Notes under the pieces: generated by a model
What the model saw: the letters and a program-made list of their open reading frames with translations, nothing else
Databases searched by the model: none
Told to the model about the DNA's origin: nothing
Part shown: piece by piece, positions 53,514 to 63,842 of the stretch
How the letters are laid out: each line of letters opens with the position of its first letter
Position numbering within the stretch: position 1 is the first letter of the stretch
Source of the DNA: Yersinia rochesterensis
Lineage (GTDB): Bacteria; Pseudomonadota; Gammaproteobacteria; Enterobacterales; Enterobacteriaceae
Length of the DNA stretch: 64,000 nt
NCBI RefSeq assembly: GCF_003600645.1
Contig: NZ_CP032482.1
Span: 992,001 to 1,056,000 of the forward strand
Reading direction: 5' to 3'
Made by a program: the position numbers and the translations under genes

Positions 53514-54705
53514 TTGGCGTCTCCTTATCTAAGGCATGCAACAGCATGGCTTTGGAAATAATACCGATATAACTGCTGTTCTCACCGACCACAGGAACCG
53601 CGCACGGGGCCTGTGCAACCAATGAAATCAGCTCACTGAGGGGCATGTCGGCGGGAACCGGTGCCGGATCGGCCAATAAGGCGCTATCCAGTGATTGGTT
53701 CTCTGCCAATGCCTTTTTCAGTGAATCGATCGATACCACGCCGATAAACTTCTGCCCGCGCTCCAGCACATAGCCGTAATCGCGGTCTTCATCCTGAAGC
53801 AGTTTTAATGCCGAACGCGGGCCGAAACCCGGTGTTTTGCGGATCAAGGACACCGGGCGGCGGCGCGCGATATCTTTAGCACTGAAGACGTGGCTGATGT
53901 CGACGCCACGGAAGAAGGTGCGTACATAGTCATTGGCCGGGTTATTCAAGATCTCATCCGGCGTTCCGACTTGCACCACTTCACCGCCCTGCATAATGGC
54001 GATGCGATCGCCAATGCGCATGGCTTCGTCCAGGTCATGAGAGATAAAGACGATAGTGCGCTGATGTTTGGCCTGTAATTTGACCAGCTCATCTTGCATT
54101 TCGGTACGGATTAAGGGGTCGAGTGCTGAGAAAGCCTCATCCATTAACAGAATATCGGGGTTGTTGGCCATGGCGCGGGCTAAACCCACGCGCTGGCGCA
54201 TGCCACCGGACAACTCATCGGGATAAGAATACGCGTAGTTTTCCAGACTCACCTGACGTAATGCTTCCAAGGCTTTTTCGTGACGTTCCTGTTGCGGGAC
54301 GCCGGCTAACTCCATACCGAATGCGGTGTTATCCAGCACATTCATATGGGGCATTAAGGCAAAGGATTGGAAGACCATGCTTATCTTATTACGGCGTACG
54401 GTGCGCAGGGCGCTATCAGATATTTTGGCAATATCTTCGCCGTCGATCAGCACTTCACCGCGGGTGGGTTCTATCAGACGATTGAGAAGGCGTACCAGGG
54501 TGGATTTACCGGAACCGGATAACCCCATGATGACGAATATCTCGCCTTCTTCAATGGCCAGATTGGCATCTTTAACGCCAACGGACAAACCAGTTTTGGC
54601 AAATATCTGCTCTTTATTCTTACCTGATTCAAGTAGTTTAAAAGCGCGATCTGGATGCTCACCAAATATTTTATATAAATTCTTTACTTCGAGTTTAATT
54701 GCCAT
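53506..54705 (-). CDS. proV: Glycine betaine/proline ABC transporter ATPase ProV
   Basis: A 399-residue ATPase: Walker [10 protein letters not shown] near residue 62, signature [15 protein letters not shown], Walker [14 protein letters not shown], and a C-terminal CBS pair (about 280-395) that senses ionic strength in homologous OpuA systems. It starts [20 protein letters not shown] at 54705. First gene of the operon. Confidence 0.97.
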   Translation of the reverse strand: MAIKLEVKNLYKIFGEHPDRAFKLLESGKNKEQIFAKTGLSVGVKDANLAIEEGEIFVIMGLSGSGKSTLVRLLNRLIEPTRGEVLIDGEDIAKISDSALRTVRRNKISMVFQSFALMPHMNVLDNTAFGMELAGVPQQERHEKALEALRQVSLENYAYSYPDELSGGMRQRVGLARAMANNPDILLMDEAFSALDPLIRTEMQDELVKLQAKHQRTIVFISHDLDEAMRIGDRIAIMQGGEVVQVGTPDEILNNPANDYVRTFFRGVDISHVFSAKDIARRRPVSLIRKTPGFGPRSALKLLQDEDRDYGYVLERGQKFIGVVSIDSLKKALAENQSLDSALLADPAPVPADMPLSELISLVAQAPCAVPVVGENSSYIGIISKAMLLHALDKETPNE

Positions 54706-54786
54706 GCAGTTGGTGTATTCCTCTGTAAATTTTAAATTATGTTTATTCGATCAATATTATCCTGATGAAAAAATAGAGCGCCATAT

Positions 54787-54814
54787 ACCCTAACACAATG
54801 AGAATCTGAGACAA
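54787..54814 (-). promoter_or_regulatory. proU P2 promoter
   Basis: On the minus strand TTGTCT (54814-54809), a 16-bp spacer reading CAGATTCTCATTGTGT, and TAGGGT (54792-54787). This is almost the E. coli proU P2 (TTGCCT, TAGGGT), which is osmoregulated and silenced by H-NS. The predicted leader is about 75 nt. Confidence 0.82.
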
Positions 54815-55202
54815 CCCTCAATGTTCTTATAATCAATTGTGAGATGCTCATCATGTCAATATATATCTTTTTAACCTGTTAATTTACTTGCGTTAATATT
54901 GTGGTTTTTGACGTTTGATGAATTACCTAATATGACTGATGAGCCTAATGGCTAATTTGAAAGTTAATAGAGTAAATATTGTTCATATATCGGCAATATA
55001 CTTCCAATATTATTAAGGGGGTTATTTCCTGAGGTAACGGCGCTGAATCCCCCTGATACTCTGGCCTGTAGCCGAATAGGGCACTCAATGAGAATTTAGG
55101 TTTTGGCTGCTGAATCGGGCCAGTTAATCATAACGGCAAGTGGGGCGGAATCTCCCCTTTGTCGTGCGAATGAAAAGGGGAGAATGTGCAAGTTAAGAAA
55201 GC
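54815..55202. other. nrdF-proV spacer
   Basis: No gene is seen. A run of AT-rich DNA at about 54840-55020 may carry H-NS binding for the proU promoter. Near nrdF, TCTCCCCTTT/AAAGGGGAGA (55151-55183) forms a hairpin likely to end the nrdHIEF transcript, though the T-run is poor. GGGGG and CCCCC around 55015-55046 form a second weak inverted repeat. Confidence 0.5.
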
Positions 55203-56186
<984 letters not shown>

Positions 56187-56205
56187 TTATTAGCCATTTT
56201 ATTTA

Positions 56206-58356
56206 TTACAATGAGCAGGAAACACAACCTTCAACTTCCGTGCCCTCGAGCGCCATCTGACGCAGTCGGATGTAATAAATGGTTTTAATCCCTTTCTTCC
56301 AAGCATATATCTGCGCTTTATTGATATCGCGGGTCGTGGCGGTATCGCGGAAGAACAGGGTCAGTGACAGCCCTTGATCAACATGCTGGGTAGCTTCAGC
56401 ATAGGTATCGATAATTTTCTCCGGCCCTATCTGATAAGCATCCTGATAATATTCAAGATTATCGTTAGTCATATAAGGTGCGGGATAATACACGCGGCCA
56501 ATCTTGCCCTCTTTGCGGATCTCAATTGGGGAGACAATCGGGTGGATGCTGGATGTCGAGTGATTGATATACGAAATAGATCCCGTCGGGGGCACTGCTT
56601 GTAAGTTTTGGTTATAAATTCCGTGCACCATCACTGACTGGCGCAAATCTGCCCAATCCTGTTGATTTGGAACGGAAATTCCTGCGTCGGCAAACAGTGC
56701 GCGCACTTTGGCTGTTTTAGGCTGCCAGCTTTGTTCTATATATTTAGTAAAATAGTGGCCCGAAGCATAAGCCGACTCGTCGAAACCTTTAAAGTAGCTG
56801 CCGCGTTCTATCGCCAACTGGTTGGAGGCGCGAATGGCGTGGTAGGCCACGGTATAGAAGTAGATATTGGTGAAGTCTAATGCTTCTTCTGAGCCATAAA
56901 AAATACGTTCGCGCGCTAGATAGCCGTGCAAGTTCATTTGCCCCAGGCCAATGGCATGGGATTCCTGATTACCTTTTTCAATTGATGGCACTGAGCGGAT
57001 ATTACTCATATCAGAGACCGCCGTTAGCCCGCGAATGGCGGTTTCAATCGATTTACCAAAGTCTGGTGAATCCATGGTGTGGGCAATATTCAGCGAACCA
57101 AGATTACAGGAGATATCCTTACCAATATGGCGATAACTAAGGTCGTCATTGTATTCAGTTGGTGAATTAACCTGCAAAATCTCTGAACACAAGTTACTCA
57201 TATTGATCCGGCCTTTGATCGGATTGGCGCGGTTCACGGTGTCCTCAAACATCATATAAGGATAACCGGACTCAAATTGGATCTCTGCCAGAATTTGGAA
57301 AAACTCACGCGCTTTGATTTTGCTTTTTCGGATACGCTTGTCATCAACCATCTCGCGGTATTTTTCGCTGACACTGATTTCCGACATAGGGACGCCGTAA
57401 ATCTGTTCTACGTCATAAGGAGAGAACAGGTACATTTCTTCATTATTCTTCGCCAACTCAAAAGTGATATCCGGTATAACCACTCCCAATGACAAAGTTT
57501 TAATGCGTATTTTTTCATCGGCATTTTCGCGTTTGGTATCAAGAAAACGCAAAATATCAGGGTGATGGGCATGGAGATAGACCGCCCCGGCACCTTGGCG
57601 AGCCCCTAATTGATTGGCATAGGAAAAAGCATCTTCCAGCATTTTCATAATGGGAATGACGCCAGATGATTGATTTTCAATGCGTTTAATCGGCGCACCC
57701 ACTTCGCGAATATTGGTCAGCAGGAAAGCGACACCGCCGCCGCGCTTAGATAATTGCAGCGCCGAGTTAATGGAGCGGCCAATGGACTCCATATTGTCTT
57801 CAATGCGCAACAAGAAGCAGGAAACTAATTCACCGCGCTGTTTCTTGCCGCAATTGAGGAAAGTGGGGGTGGCCGGTTGGAAGCGGCCAGAGATGATTTC
57901 TTCGACTAAATCTCGTGCAACTTGTTGATGACCGGCGGCTAATGTTAGGGCAACCATACAAACACGGTCTTCATAGCGCTCCAGATAGCGTTTGCCATCA
58001 AAAGTTTTCAGGGTATAGCTGGTGTAGTATTTAAACGCGCCAAGGAAGGTTGGGAAGCGAAATTTTTTACTGTAAGCTTGTTGGAATAAGCTCTTGATAA
58101 AGCTGAAATCATACCTCTCCAGCACCTCTTTCTCGTAATAGCTTTCTTCAACCAGATAATCGAGTTTTTCCTGTAAATTATGGAAGAACACGGTGTTTTG
58201 ATTAACGTGTTGCAAGAAATATTGCCGTGCAGCCAGGCGGTCTTTATCAAACTGGATACGCCCGTCGGCATCATAGAGGTTCAACATCGCATTCAGTGAG
58301 TGATAGTCCAGGTCACTGTTGGATGGATGGGTGATTTTCAGTTTTGTCGTTGCCAA
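56206..58356 (-). CDS. nrdE: Class Ib ribonucleotide reductase large subunit NrdE
   Basis: A 716-residue R1E. It reduces ribonucleoside diphosphates. Catalytic [17 protein letters not shown] and [10 protein letters not shown] segments, and the C-terminal redox pair in GCVSCSL. The frame opens with TTG at 58356 (then ATTKLKITH), overlapping nrdI by 19 bp, with GGGAG about 9 bp upstream. It lacks the N-terminal ATP-cone of class Ia. Confidence 0.97.
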   Translation of the reverse strand: MATTKLKITHPSNSDLDYHSLNAMLNLYDADGRIQFDKDRLAARQYFLQHVNQNTVFFHNLQEKLDYLVEESYYEKEVLERYDFSFIKSLFQQAYSKKFRFPTFLGAFKYYTSYTLKTFDGKRYLERYEDRVCMVALTLAAGHQQVARDLVEEIISGRFQPATPTFLNCGKKQRGELVSCFLLRIEDNMESIGRSINSALQLSKRGGGVAFLLTNIREVGAPIKRIENQSSGVIPIMKMLEDAFSYANQLGARQGAGAVYLHAHHPDILRFLDTKRENADEKIRIKTLSLGVVIPDITFELAKNNEEMYLFSPYDVEQIYGVPMSEISVSEKYREMVDDKRIRKSKIKAREFFQILAEIQFESGYPYMMFEDTVNRANPIKGRINMSNLCSEILQVNSPTEYNDDLSYRHIGKDISCNLGSLNIAHTMDSPDFGKSIETAIRGLTAVSDMSNIRSVPSIEKGNQESHAIGLGQMNLHGYLARERIFYGSEEALDFTNIYFYTVAYHAIRASNQLAIERGSYFKGFDESAYASGHYFTKYIEQSWQPKTAKVRALFADAGISVPNQQDWADLRQSVMVHGIYNQNLQAVPPTGSISYINHSTSSIHPIVSPIEIRKEGKIGRVYYPAPYMTNDNLEYYQDAYQIGPEKIIDTYAEATQHVDQGLSLTLFFRDTATTRDINKAQIYAWKKGIKTIYYIRLRQMALEGTEVEGCVSCSL

Positions 58357-58742
58357 AATTCAGTTACTCCCTTGCGAACGTTTGCCACATCTTCTGCTGT
58401 ACCCAGTAGTTCAAAACGATACAGATAAGGAACCTGACATTTTTGGGAGATAATTTTCCCCGCCAGGCAATAGGCGTCGCCAAAATTAGTGTTACCCGCA
58501 GCAATAACACCGCGAATTAATGAGCGGTTATGGGGATCATTCAGAAATCTAATGACCTGAATAGGCACCGCCCCGACCGGGCTGCCACCGCCATAACTGG
58601 GTACCAACAAGATATAGGGCTGCTCCACCCGTAACTTTTCCCGCGCCCCCGCAATGGGAATGCGTATTGCCGGGAGTGCCAACTTTCCGACAAAACGGTG
58701 GGTGTTCTCCGACGAGCTGGAAAAATACACCAACGGATTCAT
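58338..58742 (-). CDS. nrdI: NrdI flavodoxin-like protein
   Basis: A 134-residue flavoprotein that supplies oxidant to assemble the Mn(III)2-Tyr cofactor of NrdF. FMN-binding [13 protein letters not shown] and the GGGSPVG and [13 protein letters not shown] loops are present. The start MNPLVYF at 58742 is preferred over one 14 codons earlier that overlaps nrdH. Confidence 0.96.
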   Translation of the reverse strand: MNPLVYFSSSSENTHRFVGKLALPAIRIPIAGAREKLRVEQPYILLVPSYGGGSPVGAVPIQVIRFLNDPHNRSLIRGVIAAGNTNFGDAYCLAGKIISQKCQVPYLYRFELLGTAEDVANVRKGVTEFWQRQN

Positions 58743-58755
58743 TGTGTTGCCCTCA

Positions 58756-58992
58756 TCAGGCACCGACCGCCTGAACCAATGCATTTATTTTGTCTGGGCG
58801 GAAGCCAGACCAATGCTCATCACCTGCGACAATCACGGGAACCTGTTGATAACCCAAAGATTTCACATGGTCTAAAGCTTGTTGATCTTCAGTTAAATCA
58901 ACAACTTGATAAGTAATTCCTTGTTTATCCAATGCACGATAAGTGGCATTGCACTGGACACAATCGGGTTTACTATAAATAATAATGATCAT
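58756..58992 (-). CDS. nrdH: Glutaredoxin-like protein NrdH
   Basis: A 78-residue thioredoxin-fold protein, with the CVQC redox motif at about residues 11-14 and the WSGFRPDKI motif of NrdH. It is the hydrogen donor for NrdEF. First gene of nrdHIEF. Confidence 0.96.
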   Translation of the reverse strand: MIIIIYSKPDCVQCNATYRALDKQGITYQVVDLTEDQQALDHVKSLGYQQVPVIVAGDEHWSGFRPDKINALVQAVGA

Positions 58993-59106
58993 GATTCGTA
59001 TTCCTGTTCGATCTTGAGAAAAGGCAAAATTAGCAGACTATTAGTATCTCTCGACTACCTGCCCCGATTATCAACCTCGATTTCATTCTCGCAGGCGATA
59101 AATCAA

Positions 59107-59153
59107 ATACTATATCTAGTGTTTATTTAATTCAACCACACTATATGTAGTAA
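59107..59153 (-). promoter_or_regulatory. Two NrdR boxes upstream of nrdH
   Basis: ATACTATATCTAGTGT (59107-59122) and ACACTATATGTAGTAA (59138-59153) match ACACWATATATAGTGT. Starts are 31 bp apart, about three helical turns, as usual for NrdR pairs. NrdR represses nrd genes when dATP is high. Confidence 0.9.
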
Positions 59154-59186
59154 TTTGATCAGGGGTAGGGGGAACTCAGAGACAAG

Positions 59187-59209
59187 ACCGCCAGCACGGG
59201 GCTGGCGGT
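59187..59209 (-). terminator. Hairpin after the AhpD-like gene
   Basis: ACCGCCAG/CTGGCGGT with a 7-nt loop, 82 bp beyond the stop; the T-run on the minus strand is poor. Confidence 0.45.
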
Positions 59210-59291
59210 AGAGTTTGATGATAGTCAGCAGGATAAAAATATTTATAGCGCAGGATTTTGGTGGGAATGACTATTTACTAACACGGACGTT

Positions 59292-59723
59292 TTACTGGCG
59301 CAGGCTAACGGCTAATCGATTAAAAGCATTCATAATGCTGATAGCGAAAGTTAAGTCAGAAATTTGGGCATCAGAAAAATGCGCTTTTAAAGCATTAAAT
59401 GTGCTGTCAGGTGTGCCGCTGGTGGTGATGTGAGTCACTGCTTCCGCCCAATCCAATGCCGCGCGCTCAGTTTCACTAAACAGATTACTGAGCCGCCAGC
59501 CAGCGATGACATCCATTTTGGCGTTGTCGAAACCATGATCGCGCAAGAACTTGCCATGCATATCCAGGCAAAATGCACAGCCATTAATTTGTGATACTCG
59601 CATAAAAATCAATTCAATCAGCGTTTTTGGCAACGAACTTTTATCGAGTGACATAGAGGCGCTGACCAGCGCTTTGTAGGTGACTGGCGAGAGTTCGGAA
59701 AAATAAAGACGTTGTTCAACCAT
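59292..59723 (-). CDS. AhpD-like carboxymuconolactone decarboxylase family protein
   Basis: A 143-residue all-helical protein. The motif NGCAFCLDMHGKFLRDHG has the CxxC-xxx-H arrangement of AhpD-type alkylhydroperoxidases, and ERAALDWAEAVTHI is the second family motif. It likely reduces peroxides or an organic substrate with thiols. The start MVEQRLYFSEL at 59723 has AGG upstream; a 38-residue upstream extension would run through the divergent operator. Divergent from a MocR-type gene. Confidence 0.88.
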   Translation of the reverse strand: MVEQRLYFSELSPVTYKALVSASMSLDKSSLPKTLIELIFMRVSQINGCAFCLDMHGKFLRDHGFDNAKMDVIAGWRLSNLFSETERAALDWAEAVTHITTSGTPDSTFNALKAHFSDAQISDLTFAISIMNAFNRLAVSLRQ

Positions 59724-59773
59724 GATATTTACCTGTGATGTTGGCTCTGCAATGGATGCTACTCTAGCAATAC

Positions 59774-59820
59774 TATGGCCTATACTATAGGGCCATAAAT
59801 GACTTATTTTAGTGGGCCAT
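59774..59820. promoter_or_regulatory. Palindromic operator between the AhpD-like and MocR genes
   Basis: TATGGCC-TATACTATA-GGGCCATA (59774-59797) forms an inverted repeat, and GGGCCAT recurs directly at 59815-59820 next to the MocR start. MocR regulators commonly bind such repeat pairs in divergent promoters. Function is inferred. Confidence 0.55.
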
Positions 59821-61267
59821 GATGAAAGCATTTTCACATCTGTTTAAGCTGGATCGCCAACATAAAGAACCCGTATATCGTCAGATTTATCAGCGGATTA
59901 AAGATGCAATAGTTCAGGGCACACTGCTGCCAGATACGCGCTTGCCCTCAGTGAGAGTGCTGGCCAGCGAGGTGGGCGTGGCGCGGGGAACAGTGGAAAA
60001 TGCCTATGCACAATTAATTGCCGAAGGCTTTTTACAAAGCCGTGGGCAGGGGGGGACTTATGTTTCCGCTCAATTACTCGATGCTCCTCTACTTCCCCTA
60101 AATATGGTTGAACAATGCGAGCAACCGATTGTGGTTAATCATTCTTTATCCGCCGACCGTATGATGGCGCGGCCCTTCCAACTGGGGCTACCGGCGCTGG
60201 ATGCTTTCCCACGGGCGCAATGGGGGCGGCTGATGAGCAAACAGTTGCATAACCTGACCGCCACCTCTCTCGGACACCCTCCCGCGGCCGGATTACCGGC
60301 TTTACGTGAGGCAATCGCCCATTATTTGCAGTTATCTCGAGGATTTAGCTGCCAAGCTGAACAGGTATTTATTTGTTCGGGTTATCAGTCATTGCTGGAT
60401 CTTGTGGTCAATACGGTATTGAAACCGGGCGATCGCGGTTGGCTGGAGAACCCCGGATATCCCGCCACTCAGCAATTGATCCGCGAGGCTGGGCTTCTTC
60501 CGCACCCGGTCAATGTCGACAGTGATGGCATGGATGTGATGGCCGCAATCAATGATTGCCCAAATGCACGCTTCGCTATCATCACTCCGGCGCATCAAAG
60601 CCCACTGGGTGTGGCGCTCAGTTTAGCGCGGCGTATTGCTCTGCTGGAGTGGGCAGAGCAACAGCAATCTTGGATAGTTGAGGATGACTATGACAGTGAG
60701 TTTCGCTATCAGGGGCGGCCACTTCCTCCATTGAAAAGCCTGGATAGACACGGGAGAGTGCTTTACGCCGGTACATTCAGTAAGGTGATGTTTCCTGCGC
60801 TAAGGCTGGCCTACCTAGTGGTGCCACCTGAGCAGGTGGCTGTTTTTAATCACCGCTGCCAATTGCGCAGCTGTGCCAGCCCGCCACTGATACAGGCCAG
60901 TGTGGCGGAGTTTATTCATCAGGGGCACTTTTACCGCCATCTTAAACGTATGCGCCATTTGTATGCTGAGCGCCGTGAAATGCTGGCAGCTAGTCTAATG
61001 CGCCAATTGGCGGGGGTTATAGATGTTGAACAACAGGCGGGCGGAATTCAATTGTTGGCTCGGCTGGATCGGCGTTTTTCCGACAGCATGGTTGCTGCGC
61101 GCGCACAGCGCCAAGGGTTGGCGATTGAAGCCGTGTCAGACTGGGCATTGGAAAGAAACAGCCGGGTGGATAATGCACTGCTGATGGGGTTTACCAATTT
61201 TATTTCTGAAGCTGAGGTCGACAAACAGGTCGCTAACTTGGCGAAAGTGATTTTAGCGGGAGCATAA
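59819..61267 (+). CDS. MocR/PdxR-type regulator (GntR helix-turn-helix plus aminotransferase domain)
   Basis: A 482-residue fusion: GntR winged helix at about 12-80 (YRQIYQRIKDAIVQGTLLPDTRLPSVR in part, RGTVENAYAQLIAEGFLQSRG) and a fold-type I aminotransferase-like domain with the PLP-Lys in YAGTFSKVMFPALRLAYLVV and the DDYDSEFRY motif. Such proteins use PLP as effector cofactor rather than an enzyme. It may control the divergent AhpD-like gene. A second ATG three bases in could be used. Confidence 0.9.
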   Translation: MMKAFSHLFKLDRQHKEPVYRQIYQRIKDAIVQGTLLPDTRLPSVRVLASEVGVARGTVENAYAQLIAEGFLQSRGQGGTYVSAQLLDAPLLPLNMVEQCEQPIVVNHSLSADRMMARPFQLGLPALDAFPRAQWGRLMSKQLHNLTATSLGHPPAAGLPALREAIAHYLQLSRGFSCQAEQVFICSGYQSLLDLVVNTVLKPGDRGWLENPGYPATQQLIREAGLLPHPVNVDSDGMDVMAAINDCPNARFAIITPAHQSPLGVALSLARRIALLEWAEQQQSWIVEDDYDSEFRYQGRPLPPLKSLDRHGRVLYAGTFSKVMFPALRLAYLVVPPEQVAVFNHRCQLRSCASPPLIQASVAEFIHQGHFYRHLKRMRHLYAERREMLAASLMRQLAGVIDVEQQAGGIQLLARLDRRFSDSMVAARAQRQGLAIEAVSDWALERNSRVDNALLMGFTNFISEAEVDKQVANLAKVILAGA

Positions 61268-61396
61268 GATATCGGCGTCATAAAAACCTAGCCCGCCGTG
61301 AATATCACCCGGGCCACCGATAAACAAACAGCAAAACCACCGTAGACACAGCAATGAGGGTGGTGGGCTGTGGGTTTATCGGCCAGCAAAAAGATA

Positions 61397-61705
61397 TCAG
61401 CGGCGAGTCAGCAGCACACCCAGTACCAGGCCTATAGCAGCACCAATACCGACACCTTGCCAAGGTTTATTATGTACATAACTATCGGCATTACCGGCAA
61501 CATCACGCGCACGTTGCTTCAAACTGGTCGAGCCGCTGAAACGCGCTCGGGCATCGCGTAAGACCCCTTCAGCATTGTGGCGCACCTTAGTAAGTTCCTC
61601 TTTTGTTTTGTCACTTGATGAGCGCAAAACATCGTCGAGAGTATCCGCCAGAAGGGTAACGTCCTGATCGAGATCTCTTTCCACTTTTTCTGATTTCCTG
61701 AACAT
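61397..61705 (-). CDS. elaB: ElaB-like DUF883 tail-anchored protein
   Basis: A 102-residue protein with an acidic helical N-terminus (DVTLLADTLDDVLRSS) and a C-terminal membrane segment (VGIGAAIGLVLGVLLTRR) after NKPWQG. This resembles E. coli ElaB more than YgaM or YqjD. Such proteins bind inner membrane and stationary-phase ribosomes. GGAGAG lies just upstream. Confidence 0.8.
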   Translation of the reverse strand: MFRKSEKVERDLDQDVTLLADTLDDVLRSSSDKTKEELTKVRHNAEGVLRDARARFSGSTSLKQRARDVAGNADSYVHNKPWQGVGIGAAIGLVLGVLLTRR

Positions 61706-61812
61706 TTGACTCTCCGTTCTGTTTGATGAACATTAAGCATAGACCATCACAGCATCGGTACTCAGCTTCAGGAGTCATCCGAATAGGCAATAAACAGTAA
61801 GAACATGCTTTG

Positions 61813-61826
61813 TACATTTGGTTACT
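61813..61826 (+). promoter_or_regulatory. RstA box upstream of asr
   Basis: TACATTTGGTTACT differs by one base from the RstA consensus TACATNTNGTTACA, about 100 bp before asr. RstA activates asr in acid in E. coli. A -10-like TATGAT is at 61869-61874. Confidence 0.75.
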
Positions 61827-61927
61827 CAGCGAAACCAATCACTCACGGAAAGAAAAAATCCATTCCTCTATGATTCTTCCAACGGCCCCACCGGGGGCTT
61901 AGCGAAACAAACTCTGAGGATTTTAAA

Positions 61928-62239
61928 ATGAAAAAAGTATTAGCGCTGATCGTTGCTGCAACCATGGGTCTGTCTTCTGTTGCTTTCGCTGCCGAAACAA
62001 CTGCGGCCGCTACAGCAGCACCAGCTGCAACCAGCACCACTGCTGCTGCTCCAGTTGCAGAAAAAGCTGCACCAGCTAAAGCAACTCATCACAAAAAACA
62101 CAAAGCAACTAAACAAACTACCGAGCAAAAAGCACAAGCAGCTAAGAAACACGAGAAAAAAGCACCAGCTCAAAAAGCACAAGCCGCTAAAAAACACCAT
62201 AAAGCCGCTAAAAAATCAGTAACTGCGCCAGCTGCATAA
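61928..62239 (+). CDS. asr: Acid shock protein
   Basis: A 103-residue periplasmic protein, signal peptide 1-21 (cleavage after SVAFA). The mature part is of low complexity: an Ala/Thr-rich segment, then Lys/His/Gln repeats such as QKAQAAKKH occurring three times. No globular fold is expected. It is induced on acid exposure and helps survival in E. coli. GAGGA is 8 bp before ATG. Confidence 0.9.
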   Translation: MKKVLALIVAATMGLSSVAFAAETTAAATAAPAATSTTAAAPVAEKAAPAKATHHKKHKATKQTTEQKAQAAKKHEKKAPAQKAQAAKKHHKAAKKSVTAPAA

Positions 62240-62287
62240 TAACGCCGGAAGGCGGGCGATATTGCCCCGCACAGTCGAGCCAACTTT

Positions 62288-62319
62288 AGACACCCGGTTA
62301 ATACCGGGTGTCTTTTTTT
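62288..62319 (+). terminator. Terminator after asr
   Basis: GACACCCGGT-TAAT-ACCGGGTGTC followed by T7. It lies before the ydgU-like small ORF, so ydgU would need readthrough or its own promoter. Confidence 0.9.
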
Positions 62320-62333
62320 ATAGGCTAATCATC

Positions 62334-62432
62334 ATGATCAATCGCTATCTGTTCGAACTAATTTTCAGTGTGATCACACTGTGTGGTGTATCACTCGCCT
62401 GTGCGCTGTTTCTCACCGATTCGGTCATCTAA
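62334..62432 (+). CDS. ydgU: YdgU-like small membrane protein
   Basis: A 32-residue ORF beginning MINRYLFELIFSVITLCG with a single hydrophobic segment. Its N-terminus resembles E. coli YdgU (GRYRFEF then ILCAL), a small membrane protein encoded downstream of asr. No strong binding site is seen (AGG at 11 bp). The match is short and partly positional. Confidence 0.65.
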   Translation: MINRYLFELIFSVITLCGVSLACALFLTDSVI

Positions 62433-62446
62433 CATCAAGGCAAAAT

Positions 62447-62542
62447 ATGCTGCCGATACAGATAGGTTATGATTTGCTGCACGGTTTGTTGATGCAATTT
62501 TTCCCATTTCGCCGCCCAGATTCAGTGACTCATTGGGGGTAA
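62447..62542 (+). CDS. Possible 31-residue small ORF
   Basis: ATG at 62447 preceded by AAGG at 6 bp, ending TAA at 62542. Begins MLPIQIGYDLLHGLLMQFFP. Not recognised. The ribosome binding site is the only positive evidence, and such an ORF could arise by chance. Confidence 0.25.
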   Translation: MLPIQIGYDLLHGLLMQFFPFRRPDSVTHWG

Positions 62543-62597
62543 TAAAATAGTAGGCGTCAATCAATAGCAAGGGGGCGGTGCTGCATTCTCTCTGACG

Positions 62598-62819
62598 TTG
62601 TTCAGTGTCGCATTTGTCGGGATCCGGCTGTTATTCAGCAATAGTATTGACCGTCATGGTGGTTTGAAAGTGACTGTGGTTTCTTTCCTGATAGAAATCG
62701 TCGGTTTGTTACTGATTTGGGGGGCGGCATTGATTGTGGCTTTCGGAGTATTGCTCATACTGCGGTTATTACAGCAACAACAGCGCCGAGATAACGCCAT
62801 CCGGCTTGATGGCGTGTAG
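62598..62819 (+). CDS. Hypothetical small membrane protein
   Basis: A 73-codon frame opening at a TTG. The hydrophobic part (VSFLIEIVGLLLIWGAALIVAF) forms one or two membrane segments, followed by a basic/Gln tail (LRLLQQQQRRDN). A shorter product starting at a TTG just before KVTVV is as likely. No homologue is recognised. Confidence 0.4.
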   Translation: MFSVAFVGIRLLFSNSIDRHGGLKVTVVSFLIEIVGLLLIWGAALIVAFGVLLILRLLQQQQRRDNAIRLDGV

Positions 62820-62916
62820 ACTATTCTGAAATAGTCGGTTTGAGCCAATAAAGACGTGGTTTCCCTTATTTATTACGGTAAGGTCGCTCAATAGTAGTTA
62901 AAAAAAGGGGAAACAC

Positions 62917-63252
62917 ATGTATTTGCGGCCAGATGAAGTGGCTAGAGTCCTGGAGAGTGCTGGCTTTATGCGGGATTATACGGTTGATCAGGCTTACGGT
63001 TATCGGAAAGCGGAGCATTACGTTTATGTCAACCGAGAAGCCCGCATGGGCAGGACAGCATTAATTATCCACCCAGCGAAAAAAGAGAAAAGTTTGTTGT
63101 TTGCCACACCCACGGCAACACTTCGTATCAGTGAGAAGTATCCCGAGTTTCCGCTTTATCTTGCTGGGGAAACCGAAGATCGCTACGGTATTGCCCACGG
63201 TTTTAGCTCAAGAGAAATGTTATTGCGCTACCTGAACAGTATGTTCCCGTAA
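62917..63252 (+). CDS. DUF2002-like uncharacterised protein
   Basis: A 111-residue soluble protein. [44 protein letters not shown] and [18 protein letters not shown] look like a small enterobacterial family, recalled as DUF2002; the name needs checking. Function unknown. A GGGGAAA lies before the ATG. Confidence 0.75.
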   Translation: MYLRPDEVARVLESAGFMRDYTVDQAYGYRKAEHYVYVNREARMGRTALIIHPAKKEKSLLFATPTATLRISEKYPEFPLYLAGETEDRYGIAHGFSSREMLLRYLNSMFP

Positions 63253-63302
63253 ATTTTTCCTATCCTTGCCGCACTCTATTTCAGCGCGCCGTAATGCCAT
63301 CA

Positions 63303-63752
63303 TTAATGCAGCACGGCGTCGGCTTCTTGGTTAAATTGCAGATTATAATTGCGGCGAAATTGCGCTAATTCAAAGGCATCCAAATCCAACTCAGCAAAAT
63401 AGAACAAAGCCGCTTCAGTATGTTCGGCTGTTAGCATGGGGGAGATATGCGAGCGAACCAGCGTATTTCGCCATTGCATCACATTTTCGTCGGAAGGGTC
63501 TTTGATAAAGGTTTGGTAGATAAAGACCAGATAAGCCGCCTTTCTGACATCTTCGGCATAACCATTGCTGGTGGAGCGAATAAACATTTGTGTTTGACGC
63601 TGCCCCATTTCTTGCAGCATTGATTCAATATAAATTGGTTTTATCTTCAGTAAATTAGCCAGCGTATCCACGGCTTTGCGAGTATCTGAGGTCATTACAC
63701 GATAACCCACAATAAAAACCACGATTAAAACAGCAATAATTATCCACGTCAT
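63303..63752 (-). CDS. yicN: YicN-like DUF1198 protein
   Basis: A 149-residue protein with an N-terminal membrane segment (MTWIIIAVLIVVFIVGYRVM) and a soluble helical part. It resembles E. coli YicN over the whole length, including the end around FRRNYNLQFNQ. Function unknown. Confidence 0.78.
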   Translation of the reverse strand: MTWIIIAVLIVVFIVGYRVMTSDTRKAVDTLANLLKIKPIYIESMLQEMGQRQTQMFIRSTSNGYAEDVRKAAYLVFIYQTFIKDPSDENVMQWRNTLVRSHISPMLTAEHTEAALFYFAELDLDAFELAQFRRNYNLQFNQEADAVLH

Positions 63753-63842
63753 GTAGTGTTTCTTTGCGCCATAAAAGGTGAAATTGACAACGTAAAATTA
63801 TCTGGCTGTTAAATCGCCGTCCTCGATAAATCAACGAAATGA

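Noticed and set aside
61940..62200. Cys/Ser/Phe-rich frame antisense to asr
   Set aside because: Low-complexity complement of the Lys/Ala repeats in asr.
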